Positions 51,914 through 60,769 of a DNA stretch of 64,000 bases are shown here, piece by piece. The notes below the pieces were generated by a model that did not search any database, was not told the DNA's origin, and saw nothing but the letters and a program-made list of their open reading frames with translations. A program made the translations under genes and the position numbers. Each line of letters opens with the position of its first letter. The stretch's first letter is position 1. Source of the stretch: CAADGY01 sp900696665 (lineage in GTDB: Bacteria > Acidobacteriota > Terriglobia > Bryobacterales > Bryobacteraceae); assembly GCA_035063885.1 (NCBI GenBank), contig JAPSFM010000015.1, positions 1-64,000 on the forward strand, in the 5' to 3' direction.

Positions 51914-52588
51914 ATGAAATTCGGTGTTGTGGTGTTTCCAGGCAGCAATTGCGATCACGACGCCTGGTATGCCGTCTCCCACAATCTTGGCCATCCGGCC
52001 GAAATGATCTGGCATGAATCCACCACGCTTGGCGATGTGGATGCGGTGATTCTGCCGGGGGGGTTTTCTTACGGCGATTACCTTCGTGGCGGTGCGATCG
52101 CCAAGTTTTCTCCCGTCATGCAGGCCGTCAGGCGCTTTGCGGACGAGGGAGGACTGGTGCTGGGAGTATGTAACGGCTTTCAGATTCTGGTTGAATCCGC
52201 TTTGCTTCCGGGTGCGCTGCTTCGCAATCGCGATTTGCGTTTTATTTGCCGCCAGGTCGGCCTTCGAACGCAGTCGACGGACTCTCCGTTCACGAATGCG
52301 CTTGAAAAGGGAAAGGTGCTGCGCCTCCCTATTGCGCACGGGGACGGCTGCTACTATGCGGATGACCGGACTCTGGACGAACTCGAAGATGAAGACCGCG
52401 TTGTTTTTCGCTATGCAGATAACCCGAACGGTTCCATGCGCGACATCGCGGGCATCCTGAATCGCGAGCGCAATGTCATGGGCATGATGCCCCACCCCGA
52501 GCGTGCTACCGAGCCTCTCATGGGCTCGACCGACGGCTTGGGAATCTTCGAATCCATGGTTGCCACCCTTGTATCCGGCCGCAAATGA
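51914..52588 (+). CDS. purQ: Phosphoribosylformylglycinamidine synthase, glutaminase subunit
   Basis: 224-residue class I glutaminase supplying ammonia for FGAM synthesis (step 4 of purine synthesis). Motifs: GGFSYGDYLRGGAIAK, nucleophile Cys86 in LVLGVCNGFQIL, and the His/Glu pair MPHPERA. It works with small-type PurL and with PurS in organisms of this layout. The stop overlaps purL by 4 nt (ATGA), so the subunits are made in step. Confidence 0.97.
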   Translation: MKFGVVVFPGSNCDHDAWYAVSHNLGHPAEMIWHESTTLGDVDAVILPGGFSYGDYLRGGAIAKFSPVMQAVRRFADEGGLVLGVCNGFQILVESALLPGALLRNRDLRFICRQVGLRTQSTDSPFTNALEKGKVLRLPIAHGDGCYYADDRTLDELEDEDRVVFRYADNPNGSMRDIAGILNRERNVMGMMPHPERATEPLMGSTDGLGIFESMVATLVSGRK

Positions 52589-54807
52589 GCACCATCACAC
52601 CTGAACTGGTCGCCTCCCACCAGCTCACGGACTCGGAATACCAGAAAATAGTCGGTATTCTGGGCCGGGAGCCTACTTACACCGAACTCGGCATCTTCAG
52701 CGTCATGTGGAGCGAGCATTGTTCCTATAAGAGCTCGCGCCTGCATCTGAAGAAGCTTCCCACCTCGAGCAAACTCGTGTTGCAGGGGCCCGGCGAAAAT
52801 GCGGGCATCATCGACATCGGGGATGGCTACGCCATCGCCTTCAAGATCGAGTCGCACAACCACCCGAGCTTTATCGAACCGTTTCAAGGCGCGGCAACCG
52901 GCGTCGGCGGTATTCTTCGGGACATCTTCACTATGGGTGCGCGTCCGGTAGCGGTGATGGACGCGTTGCGCTTCGGACCTCTGGACGACCCTGAAACCGG
53001 CGCTCGAAACCGGCGTATTCTGACGGGTGTGGTTTCAGGAATCGCTCATTACGGAAATTGCTTCGGGGTTCCAACCGTAGGCGGCGAATGTGTATTCGAC
53101 CCCAGTTACGCCGGCAATCCACTGGTGAATGTCTTCGCTCTGGGCGTGTTCAAACACGATGAAATTTTCCTTGCACGCGCGGCCGGAGAGGGAAACCCCG
53201 TTATCTACGTTGGCGCAAAGACCGGCCGTGACGGAATACACGGCGCGTCGATGGCTTCCGCGGAGTTTACCGAGGAGTCGAAGCAGAAGCGGCCCAACGT
53301 GCAAGTTGGCGATCCATTCCTCGAAAAACTTCTGCTCGAAGCCTGCCTCGAGGCGATGAAGACCGGAGCGATTGTCGGCATCCAGGACATGGGGGCCGCC
53401 GGGCTCACCTGCTCTACCTGCGAGATGGCCAGCCGCGGCGGCACCGGCATCGAGATTGATCTGAAACACGTCCCGCAGCGCGAATCGGGAATGACTCCGT
53501 ATGAGATCATGCTTTCCGAATCGCAGGAGCGTATGCTGCTGGTAGCGGAAAAAGGCAGGGAGGACGAGGTTTTCCGCGTGTTCCGTAAGTGGGGGCTGGA
53601 TGCGGTCGCGGTCGGCACGGTGACGGCGGACGGTATTCTGCGCGTGAAAGATCACGGAGAGGTGGTGGCCGAAATCCCCGCGCACCCGTTGGCGGAAGAA
53701 GCACCCGTGTACGATCGTCCATATACGGCGCCCTACCGCCGCCTCCCCATGGAAGCGCCGGATCTGCCCGTCTCAAACACCCGTTTGGACAGCGCCCTGC
53801 TGAAACTGCTGGCATCCGGCGATATCTGTTCTAAGCACTGGATCTGGCAGCAGTACGACCACATGGTCCGCACGAACACCATCGAGGGCCCGGGCGGGGA
53901 CGCCGCCGTCATTCGAATTAAGGAAACTGGCGGTTCCATCGCCATGTCGCTTGACGGCAATGGACGCTACTGCGAGTTATCCCCCCGCGAAGGAACCATG
54001 CTGATGGTGGCCGAGTGTTGCCGGAATCTGTCTACCGCCGGCGCGCTTCCCGTGGCAGCCACCAACAATCTCAACTTCGGCAACCCGGAGCGCCCGGAGA
54101 TCATGGCGCAAATTGTCGAGTCTATCGAGGGGATGGCGGAGGCGTGCCGGTTCTTCGAAACTCCGATCACAGGCGGGAACGTCAGCCTCTATAACGAGAC
54201 GCTGGGAGAGCCGATCGCACCCAGTCCCGTTCTCGGTATCGTTGGCCTCATGAAAACAGCCGAGCCGCTGGGAACCACCTTCCGCGCGCCCGGACGCGTG
54301 GTGATACTCCTCGGCGGGCTGGGGAACTGCGACATAAGCCGCTTTGGAAGCACGCAATTTGCCAAAGTGGTTCTCGATGCCGGTTGGGGGCTTCCTCCGG
54401 CGCTGGACATGGAATACGAGAAGCGGGTCCAAGCGGCCATCCGGCAAATCGTCAACGAAAAGCTCGCTGAATCGGCGCACGATGTGAGCGATGGAGGCTT
54501 GGCCGTCACGCTCGCGGAGTGCTCGTTCGGCTCTGCGGGAATCGGCGCTGATATTGAGCTAGCGTCGGAGATGCGGCCGGAGTTCCTGCTGTTCCATGAG
54601 GGGCCTTCCCGCGTTGTCCTGTCTACGCCGGATGCCGGCAGGATTCGCGAAGTTGCGGCGGCACACTCTATCCAGGCCGTCGAACTGGGTGTCACAATAG
54701 AGGGAAGGTTACAGGTCCGCAACAGTGGGACGGTTCTGATAGACTCTGCCGTAAACGACCTCAAGCGCGTCTGGGAAACAGCTCTGGAAACCTTGCTCCA
54801 TGCCTGA
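52585..54807 (+). CDS. purL: Phosphoribosylformylglycinamidine synthase, synthetase subunit
   Basis: 740-residue small-type PurL, the ATP-dependent amidotransferase half of FGAM synthase. FSVMWSEHCSYKSSR, KIESHNHPSFIEPFQGAATG and GDAAVIRI are typical ATP and substrate motifs; GGNVSLYNE marks the second repeat half. The length shows the small type that needs separate PurQ and PurS. Overlaps purQ by 4 nt and purF by 8 nt. purS is not next to it in this window. Confidence 0.97.
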   Translation: MSTITPELVASHQLTDSEYQKIVGILGREPTYTELGIFSVMWSEHCSYKSSRLHLKKLPTSSKLVLQGPGENAGIIDIGDGYAIAFKIESHNHPSFIEPFQGAATGVGGILRDIFTMGARPVAVMDALRFGPLDDPETGARNRRILTGVVSGIAHYGNCFGVPTVGGECVFDPSYAGNPLVNVFALGVFKHDEIFLARAAGEGNPVIYVGAKTGRDGIHGASMASAEFTEESKQKRPNVQVGDPFLEKLLLEACLEAMKTGAIVGIQDMGAAGLTCSTCEMASRGGTGIEIDLKHVPQRESGMTPYEIMLSESQERMLLVAEKGREDEVFRVFRKWGLDAVAVGTVTADGILRVKDHGEVVAEIPAHPLAEEAPVYDRPYTAPYRRLPMEAPDLPVSNTRLDSALLKLLASGDICSKHWIWQQYDHMVRTNTIEGPGGDAAVIRIKETGGSIAMSLDGNGRYCELSPREGTMLMVAECCRNLSTAGALPVAATNNLNFGNPERPEIMAQIVESIEGMAEACRFFETPITGGNVSLYNETLGEPIAPSPVLGIVGLMKTAEPLGTTFRAPGRVVILLGGLGNCDISRFGSTQFAKVVLDAGWGLPPALDMEYEKRVQAAIRQIVNEKLAESAHDVSDGGLAVTLAECSFGSAGIGADIELASEMRPEFLLFHEGPSRVVLSTPDAGRIREVAAAHSIQAVELGVTIEGRLQVRNSGTVLIDSAVNDLKRVWETALETLLHA

Positions 54808-56230
54808 GCTTGCTTTTGACAAATTTCACGAAGAGTGTGGTGTGTTCGCCATCTACGGCCATCCGGAAGCTGCTAACCTGACCTACCTTGGGCTTTACGC
54901 GCTCCAACACAGAGGGCAGGAAAGCGCGGGGATTGCCAGCAGCGACGGCCGCGAGGTCTACACTTCGAAAGAGATGGGGCACGTGGCTGACGTCTTCACG
55001 CCGGAGCGATTGGCGAGCCTGCGTGGCGATCTCGCCATCGGCCACACGCGCTATTCCACCGCCGGCGACACTGCTCTGGTCAACGCTCAACCGTTTTCGG
55101 TCATCTGCAACAAAGGCCCTGTCGCGGTAGCGCACAACGGTAACATTACCAACGCGATTGAACTGAGATCGGCGCTCGAGCGGGACGGCTCTATTTTTCA
55201 GGCGTCCAGCGATACCGAAGTGATTCTCCACCTGATGGCGCGTTCTCGTGAGCGAACGTTATCCGGCGCGCTACGGGATGCGCTGCTTCAACTGGAGGGT
55301 GCGTTTTCCCTTGTCGTTCTCACCAAGGATCACGTACTGGTAGCGCGCGATGCCCATGGTTTTCGTCCGCTTGCCATTGGACAGATGGAGATGTCGGGCG
55401 GGCGATTTGCTTACGTTTTTGCGTCGGAGACCTGTGCATTCGATCTGATAGGAGCCATCTATCTGGATGATGTCCAGCCCGGCGAAATGGTGATTGCCGG
55501 TCCGGGCGGCATGGCCAGGGAACGTTATTCACCCGCGGGCCGGCGCGCCCACTGCGTGTTCGAACACGTCTACTTTTCCCGCCCGGATTCCATCGTATTC
55601 GGCCGGGCCGTGCAGCAATCGCGCGAAAACCTGGGGCGGCTGCTTGCCCAGGAGCACCCGGCGGACGCCGATGTCGTTGTGCCTGTACCCGATTCAGGTG
55701 TTACGGCCGCGCTCGGCTTCGCGGCCGAATCCGGCATTCCGTTTCGCCACGGGCTGATCCGCAATCACTATGTTGGCCGGACGTTCATCGAACCGTCTCA
55801 GGCCATACGCGATTTCGGCGTCAAGCTGAAGCTGAATCCCGTGCGCCATCTTCTCGAAGGAAAGCGCGTGGTGCTGGTGGACGATTCCATTGTGCGCGGC
55901 ACTACCAGCCGCAAACTGGTGCGAATGGTTCGCGGCGCCGGCGCGCGCGAAGTACACCTGCGCATCTCCTGCCCGCCTACCATCTCACCCTGCTTTTACG
56001 GTGTAGACACCCCCACGAAGAAGGAACTCATCGCCGCGAATATCAGCGTCGAAGAGATCCGGAAATTTGTGGAGGCAGACAGCCTCGGATATCTATCGCT
56101 CGAATCGTTGCGCGAGGCCGTGGGCGATTATCGCGATGAATACTGCTACTCGTGCTATACGGGAGAGTATCCGACGTCGGACTTGGTAACCGTGGAAGCG
56201 CTGATGCAATCCAAGCCATTTCGCCACTGA
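54800..56230 (+). CDS. purF: Amidophosphoribosyltransferase
   Basis: 476-residue glutamine PRPP amidotransferase, first step of purine synthesis. The chain starts with a short propeptide MPELAFDKFHEE and then Cys13 (CGVFAIYG), which becomes the N-terminal nucleophile after removal, as in the Bacillus-type enzyme. The PRPP loop VVLVDDSIVRGTTSRK and, near the C terminus, YCYSCYTGEYP with two Cys of the [4Fe-4S] cluster are present. It overlaps purL by 8 nt and closes the purQ-purL-purF unit. Confidence 0.97.
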   Translation: MPELAFDKFHEECGVFAIYGHPEAANLTYLGLYALQHRGQESAGIASSDGREVYTSKEMGHVADVFTPERLASLRGDLAIGHTRYSTAGDTALVNAQPFSVICNKGPVAVAHNGNITNAIELRSALERDGSIFQASSDTEVILHLMARSRERTLSGALRDALLQLEGAFSLVVLTKDHVLVARDAHGFRPLAIGQMEMSGGRFAYVFASETCAFDLIGAIYLDDVQPGEMVIAGPGGMARERYSPAGRRAHCVFEHVYFSRPDSIVFGRAVQQSRENLGRLLAQEHPADADVVVPVPDSGVTAALGFAAESGIPFRHGLIRNHYVGRTFIEPSQAIRDFGVKLKLNPVRHLLEGKRVVLVDDSIVRGTTSRKLVRMVRGAGAREVHLRISCPPTISPCFYGVDTPTKKELIAANISVEEIRKFVEADSLGYLSLESLREAVGDYRDEYCYSCYTGEYPTSDLVTVEALMQSKPFRH

Positions 56231-56249
56231 GCCAACTGCCTGCTTGTCC

Positions 56250-56280
56250 TTGAATCTAGATATTGTGGTCTGGTTATACT
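56250..56280 (+). promoter_or_regulatory. Candidate promoter directly abutting the EtfB-like gene start
   Basis: TTGAAT (56250-56255) and TATACT (56275-56280) are 19 bp apart; the -10 match is 5 of 6. The -10 ends 5 nt before the ATG at 56286, which suits a leaderless message starting at or within the start codon. No ribosome site is present. Confidence 0.4.
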
Positions 56281-56285
56281 GAGAT

Positions 56286-57089
56286 ATGCCCTATCAGATA
56301 GTGGTTTGCGGCAGTATTGTGCCCGACCCTCTGCAAACACTCGAGCCGGTCATCGGACCTGGCGGTCCTTCCCTCAAGAATGAGATGCTGCTGCCGTCCG
56401 TGTTCGATCCCTGGGCGGCGCATGCGTTGTACGAAGCCGCCCATCTGGCGAGTACCGTTGCGGGCAGCAAAGTGTGGCTGGTCAGTCTGGGTCCGAAAGC
56501 TAAACTCCAGCAGGTCGTCATGACCATTGCCCAGAAAGCTCCGTTTGAGTTGATTGCGCTGGATGGATCCGCGAGCGGCTTCACCGACGCGCACGATACG
56601 GCAAAAGCCATCGCTGCCTCCATCCTGGCGATTCCGGAGTTGGACCGCAGGCGGCTGCTGGTCTTCGGCGGTTGGGAGTCTGCTTCGCGCGGCGCGGGCG
56701 TGACCATGCAGATCACCGGCGAATTGCTGGGTATCGTAGATCAGTTTCAGGGCGTCGACGAGTTGAAGATCACCGCCGATGGGCGCTTGCAAGTATTGGA
56801 ACGGGTGGAATCGGGAAAACACCAGGTTTCCGTGTGCGACGGTCCGCCGGCCTTGCTGGGCTGGGCGACGGGAAACCGGCCGGAGCCGCGCAACAATCCG
56901 CAAGTGGGCATGCTCAACATGCGAACCGCCATGCCCGCTATCCAGAAAGCCAGGCCCGCGGCCGCCGGAGCCCGAGACCTGCTTTTTCAGGACTTGACGC
57001 TCCCGAAGCAACAGCGGGAAACCGAAATCGTGAAAGACAGGAGTGCCGAAGAAATTGCGCGCGAGATTGTCGCGTGGATACGGGCATAG
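56286..57089 (+). CDS. Electron-transfer flavoprotein beta-like subunit (divergent)
   Basis: 267 residues, ETF beta/FixA-type alpha/beta fold: YQIVVCGSIVPDPLQTLEP at the N terminus and a typical AAHALYEAAHLAS helix. The AMP-binding signature DGDTAQVGP is replaced by GGWESASRGAGVTMQ (about residues 125-139), so AMP binding may be lost or different. With its neighbour it would pass electrons between a flavin dehydrogenase and the quinone pool. It stands 55 nt after purF behind its own promoter, and is 10 nt before the alpha-like gene. Confidence 0.8.
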   Translation: MPYQIVVCGSIVPDPLQTLEPVIGPGGPSLKNEMLLPSVFDPWAAHALYEAAHLASTVAGSKVWLVSLGPKAKLQQVVMTIAQKAPFELIALDGSASGFTDAHDTAKAIAASILAIPELDRRRLLVFGGWESASRGAGVTMQITGELLGIVDQFQGVDELKITADGRLQVLERVESGKHQVSVCDGPPALLGWATGNRPEPRNNPQVGMLNMRTAMPAIQKARPAAAGARDLLFQDLTLPKQQRETEIVKDRSAEEIAREIVAWIRA

Positions 57090-57099
57090 AGAGGCGACC

Positions 57100-58113
57100 A
57101 TGGAGACGGTACTTTTTCTTGCACACACGGAAGCGGATGGTTCTCTGGGGAAGATCGCCCTGGAGTCGCTGGGTGCGGCCAAGGAACTGGCGGGCGATTC
57201 GCTGGTTGCCGGAGTTATCGGGGAGAACACTTCAACGGCCGGGAGCCTTCCTGCATCGCGAGTGCTCACGGTCACAGGAACCGAATTCGCGCAAGCGCGT
57301 TACGCAACAGACGCTGCCGCGGCCGAGGCGGTGTGCCGCGCATCGGGAGCCACCATCGTCATCGCGCCAGCCACTTCCCGCTGGGCGAGAGTGCTGCCCG
57401 GAGTGACTCACCGGCTGGGAGGCAGTGTAGACACTCACGTGACAGGCATCTCCTTGCGCGGCGGTAAACTGTTTGCCACACGCTGGTACTACAGGCAGCG
57501 TATGGAGGGGACTTTCGAACGGTCCGGCAGGCCGTGGGTTCTCCTGCTCGAATCGGGCTGTCATGCGCCATGGTCCGGCGCCGCCGGAGCAGGCGCCGTG
57601 GAGGCGGTTGAAGTGCCGCTGGCGGAAGGGAGTTGCAGAACCACCGTACAAGGCGTACAGGAATCGCAAGCGGGGCAACAGACCATACGCCCGGACGCCG
57701 AACTGCTGTTTGTCACCGGTGCGGGCTGGACCAAGGCGCAGCGGGATGGAAAACCGCATGTCAAAGAGGCCGAGACTCTCATCCTCGAATTTCTCGCCAA
57801 AACACAGGCATCGCTTGGAAGCAGCAAATCTCTGGTGGATATCAGCGGTGAGGGTCAGCAGGTGCTGGGATTTCTGACTCACATGAACCAGGTGGGACAA
57901 ACCGGATCGACACCGCGGCACCCGAAAGGCTTGGCCACCTGCTGCCATGGAGAAGAGCCCCACGTGGTCGGATGGCGATTCATACGGGAGCGAAGGGCCG
58001 TCAACCTGGACCCGAATTGCGGCTGGGCCCGTGGAAAAGCGGATGTATTATATGTCGCCGACGCATTCGAGGTGTTGGAAAATGTCAACCGGTGCTTGCG
58101 TGAAACCAGCTAG
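57100..58113 (+). CDS. Electron-transfer flavoprotein alpha-like subunit (divergent)
   Basis: 337 residues from ATG 57100. N-terminal ETF-alpha fold (VLFLAHTEADGSLGKIALES) and a C-terminal FAD domain that keeps NQVGQTGSTP, the loop that contacts FAD. After this loop the usual LYIALGISGAIQHLAG run is replaced by KGLATCCHGEEPHVVGWR (vicinal Cys pair), and the following NLDPNCGWARGKADVLYVAD keeps only parts of the family motif. It is therefore a distant ETF alpha. It ends 4 nt inside the convergent membrane-protein gene. Partner dehydrogenase not in the window. Confidence 0.8.
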   Translation: METVLFLAHTEADGSLGKIALESLGAAKELAGDSLVAGVIGENTSTAGSLPASRVLTVTGTEFAQARYATDAAAAEAVCRASGATIVIAPATSRWARVLPGVTHRLGGSVDTHVTGISLRGGKLFATRWYYRQRMEGTFERSGRPWVLLLESGCHAPWSGAAGAGAVEAVEVPLAEGSCRTTVQGVQESQAGQQTIRPDAELLFVTGAGWTKAQRDGKPHVKEAETLILEFLAKTQASLGSSKSLVDISGEGQQVLGFLTHMNQVGQTGSTPRHPKGLATCCHGEEPHVVGWRFIRERRAVNLDPNCGWARGKADVLYVADAFEVLENVNRCLRETS

Positions 58114-58877
58114 TTGTTGACGCCGTGTTCCGGGCGCCGGAGTTGCATACTCAGAAGATACTCGACGAACGCGACGAAGAAAAACGCCGCTCCCAGGATT
58201 TCCAAGCCTTCCTCGAGCACCCCCTGGATGGACCGGTCGCGGGAAAACCGCACCAGTTGCGATTGAACGACTTCGGCTGCGATGACGCCCAGCCAGCAGC
58301 CGGCCGCGACGAGCGTGAGATTCCGGCTCCTGCGATATGCTCGCAAAGATTGCGCGGCAATTCGGAGTACAAAAACAAACAACACGATCGCCGGCAGGAA
58401 AACAATGACCCACATAAAGGTGGGCTTATCGCCGCCGGTCAGCCATTCAATATGTCCAATACGTTTCGCAAAGATCCGGCCCACCGTCTCGTGCAACTGC
58501 GCTGTTTCATCCACCGACAAGCCGGCGAAAAAAGCGGCCGCCAAGCACCACACAACCCGGTGCCTGTAAGGATGAAGGAGTGGAGGCGGATTTGCGGCCA
58601 CGGCAAGCGCTGCAAATGCCGTTATCAACAGCAGAGCGCTCGAGTACCACACGGCAATGTTGCCTTCCAACTTCAAGTCGAACCACAGCACGACGCCGAG
58701 CCGCGCAATACCAGCCTTCAGATCGGAAAGAGCGGTCACCAAGATGACCAGTGCGTTCATGGCAAAAATAACCAGGTAAAGTCGCCGGACCGTGCGCTCG
58801 GAAATCGAAAGTTCGATTAGCCGTTTCGGGTGGTCCGCCACGCTGGTGGTACGTTCAAGTGGTGCACTCGCGCTCAT
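58110..58877 (-). CDS. Six-helix membrane protein coupled to asparagine-synthase-like gene
   Basis: 255 residues with about six hydrophobic helices (LYLVIFAMNALVILVTAL, AVWYSSALLLITAFAALAV, RVVWCLAAAFFAGLS, FMWVIVFLPAIVLFVFVL, AAGCWLGVIAAEVV and LGAAFFFVAFVEYLL). The motif LSVDETAQLHET at about residues 127-138 puts Asp, Glu and His at the membrane surface and may be an active site or metal site. ATG 58877 overlaps the stop of the asparagine-synthase-like gene by 4 nt, so the two proteins are made together. Function unknown. Confidence 0.75.
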   Translation of the reverse strand: MSASAPLERTTSVADHPKRLIELSISERTVRRLYLVIFAMNALVILVTALSDLKAGIARLGVVLWFDLKLEGNIAVWYSSALLLITAFAALAVAANPPPLLHPYRHRVVWCLAAAFFAGLSVDETAQLHETVGRIFAKRIGHIEWLTGGDKPTFMWVIVFLPAIVLFVFVLRIAAQSLRAYRRSRNLTLVAAGCWLGVIAAEVVQSQLVRFSRDRSIQGVLEEGLEILGAAFFFVAFVEYLLSMQLRRPEHGVNN

Positions 58878-60751
58878 GATTTGAAGTCTGCCCCACGAAG
58901 GCCGGCAACAATCGGAGTCTTCAACGCAGACTTCAGTGGGAGCGATTCCCGGAAAAACTCCGGCTGCATCGCAAGCGTCCCGTCCATCACCCACTTTGAC
59001 ATCTGCCAGTAGAACAGAATGGCCTTGCAGTGGGCGGCCGTATCCTCCGGGATATCACCTCGTTGCAGTCTTGAGACTGTATCCCGATTCAGGTGCTCGC
59101 TTTCCGGCGCGACGCTCTGCACAACAGCATCGACTAAAGGCGCCTCGTCCCACCATTCTAGCGGCTTTCCGAGGCGTGCCCGGACCGCTGAGCCGATGCG
59201 CTTGTAAACGCGAGAGGCCTGTACTTTGATGCTCCAATATTCAGGATCAATCACCTGGCTCCCACGATACAATTCCCCGCCGGAACAGAATGGTACCTTC
59301 ATGGCTTCCGGGAACTCATTTCGGTACAACTGAAGGAAAAAACGGTGATTGCTTCTTGCGTTGTATGGCACCTTCGCCGCCGCTTCGAAAAATTCACGGG
59401 TCATTCCCGGCAGAAACGGCATCGTCCTGGCGGCATAGACTTTCACCGGATTGGGTCCGGTGCGGTTCCGCATTCGATTCCTAATCATGAACTCCGAAGT
59501 CCCCGCACCATTGTCTTCATAACGCGCCGCCTCTTCTTGGAACAGATCGAGGAATGACTGATACAGTTCGTCTGCATACGAAGGCGAAAAGACCATGCGC
59601 GCCGCCCGCCAGACCGTGGAGCTATGACCCTTGGTGCGCAACCGCAGGAGTTCGGAGAAGTTTGCTCCGTGACTGCCTCCGGGGGGATTTAGTGTCGCTC
59701 CGGGAACAAGCCCTTCCCACACAGTGGTAATGCCCGGTTCCAGGCAACTTGCTAATTGAGCAATGTACAGATACAAACTTGCTGTCGAGACTTCATTCAG
59801 GACGACGTAATCCACGTATTCGTTCGAGTCGTAAAAAGAGCGTACCGGGCGAAACCGCTCGTACCGCAATCCAAACTGCTTCGCGACTCGACGGGCGAAA
59901 CGTCCATCGGCATCCGCGTGTTCATCAGGGTGGTCCATGACAAGGATGTGGGGCGACAGTTTTGCCCGCAAGAGACCCCCAAGAACAAGTCTCGAATCGA
60001 AGCCGCCGCTCAGAAGAAGGGTACCGGTCCGGGAATGTTCCAGATACGCTTTTACACTCCTTTCAAGCCCTTCCATGACCACACGCGTCACGCTGCGCGT
60101 GACGCTGTTCGCGCCGGCTAGTCTGGGATAATCCCAGTAAGTCGAGCTGTCAACCTGACCGGTTGCAGTATCGTAGACGTACACGGAAGCGGCCGGCACG
60201 CGCCGGACGCCTTGGACGGATGTCCTGTCTCCGAGGAAGTGTCCAAAGCTCAGGAATGCCCCCCACGCCGCTGCGTCCGGCTTGAGGCTCAGAACGCCGC
60301 TGGCCGTAATCGCCCGGATAGATGTTGCCAGCAAGAGAGCGCCGTCTACCTGCGAAACATACAGTGGTTCGAGTCCGATAAAATCCGTCACCACTCCGGC
60401 TTTGCCCGTTTCGCCATCCCAGAGGATGGCGGCGAAGGAACCGTCGAGCGAAGTAAACTGGCGGAGCCCAGCATCGAACGGAAGTTTTATTGCCCGATTC
60501 AGCAATGTCGCTAACGGCGTTTCGAGGCTCACAGGGATGCCGGCTATGGCCAGAACACGCTTTCCACGTACATGCAGGAAACGCACGTTGGAAGCCTTCT
60601 CGGGACCGGTGATTACGCCAATGCACCCGCGGTCGTCACATGACTTAAATACGTTGGTGCGGTCATGCAGGCCGCCGATCTGCATGGCAATCATGCGGTC
60701 TACTGCATCGGCTACTCGCGCGTGACGGCTGAAGGCTGCTGCGATTCGCAT
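58874..60751 (-). CDS. Asparagine-synthase-like enzyme lacking the glutaminase Cys
   Basis: 625 residues. Asn-synthetase (AsnB) layout: an N-terminal class II glutaminase-type domain (1-210) and a synthetase domain with the PP-loop LLLSGGFDSRLVL (Ser248 to Ser253). A real glutaminase has Cys at position 2; here the protein begins MRIAAAF, so it cannot use glutamine this way and would need ammonia or an amine as acceptor, as beta-lactam synthetase and lasso-peptide cyclases do. No precursor peptide or leader peptidase was seen nearby. The downstream membrane protein is coupled to it. Product unknown. Confidence 0.85.
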   Translation of the reverse strand: MRIAAAFSRHARVADAVDRMIAMQIGGLHDRTNVFKSCDDRGCIGVITGPEKASNVRFLHVRGKRVLAIAGIPVSLETPLATLLNRAIKLPFDAGLRQFTSLDGSFAAILWDGETGKAGVVTDFIGLEPLYVSQVDGALLLATSIRAITASGVLSLKPDAAAWGAFLSFGHFLGDRTSVQGVRRVPAASVYVYDTATGQVDSSTYWDYPRLAGANSVTRSVTRVVMEGLERSVKAYLEHSRTGTLLLSGGFDSRLVLGGLLRAKLSPHILVMDHPDEHADADGRFARRVAKQFGLRYERFRPVRSFYDSNEYVDYVVLNEVSTASLYLYIAQLASCLEPGITTVWEGLVPGATLNPPGGSHGANFSELLRLRTKGHSSTVWRAARMVFSPSYADELYQSFLDLFQEEAARYEDNGAGTSEFMIRNRMRNRTGPNPVKVYAARTMPFLPGMTREFFEAAAKVPYNARSNHRFFLQLYRNEFPEAMKVPFCSGGELYRGSQVIDPEYWSIKVQASRVYKRIGSAVRARLGKPLEWWDEAPLVDAVVQSVAPESEHLNRDTVSRLQRGDIPEDTAAHCKAILFYWQMSKWVMDGTLAMQPEFFRESLPLKSALKTPIVAGLRGADFKS

Positions 60752-60769
60752 GCTTGCGACAATATTAAA

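Noticed and set aside
58874..60751. Lasso-peptide or other RiPP cyclase cluster
   Set aside because: The synthetase domain would fit, but there is no precursor peptide, leader peptidase or transporter in the neighbourhood.
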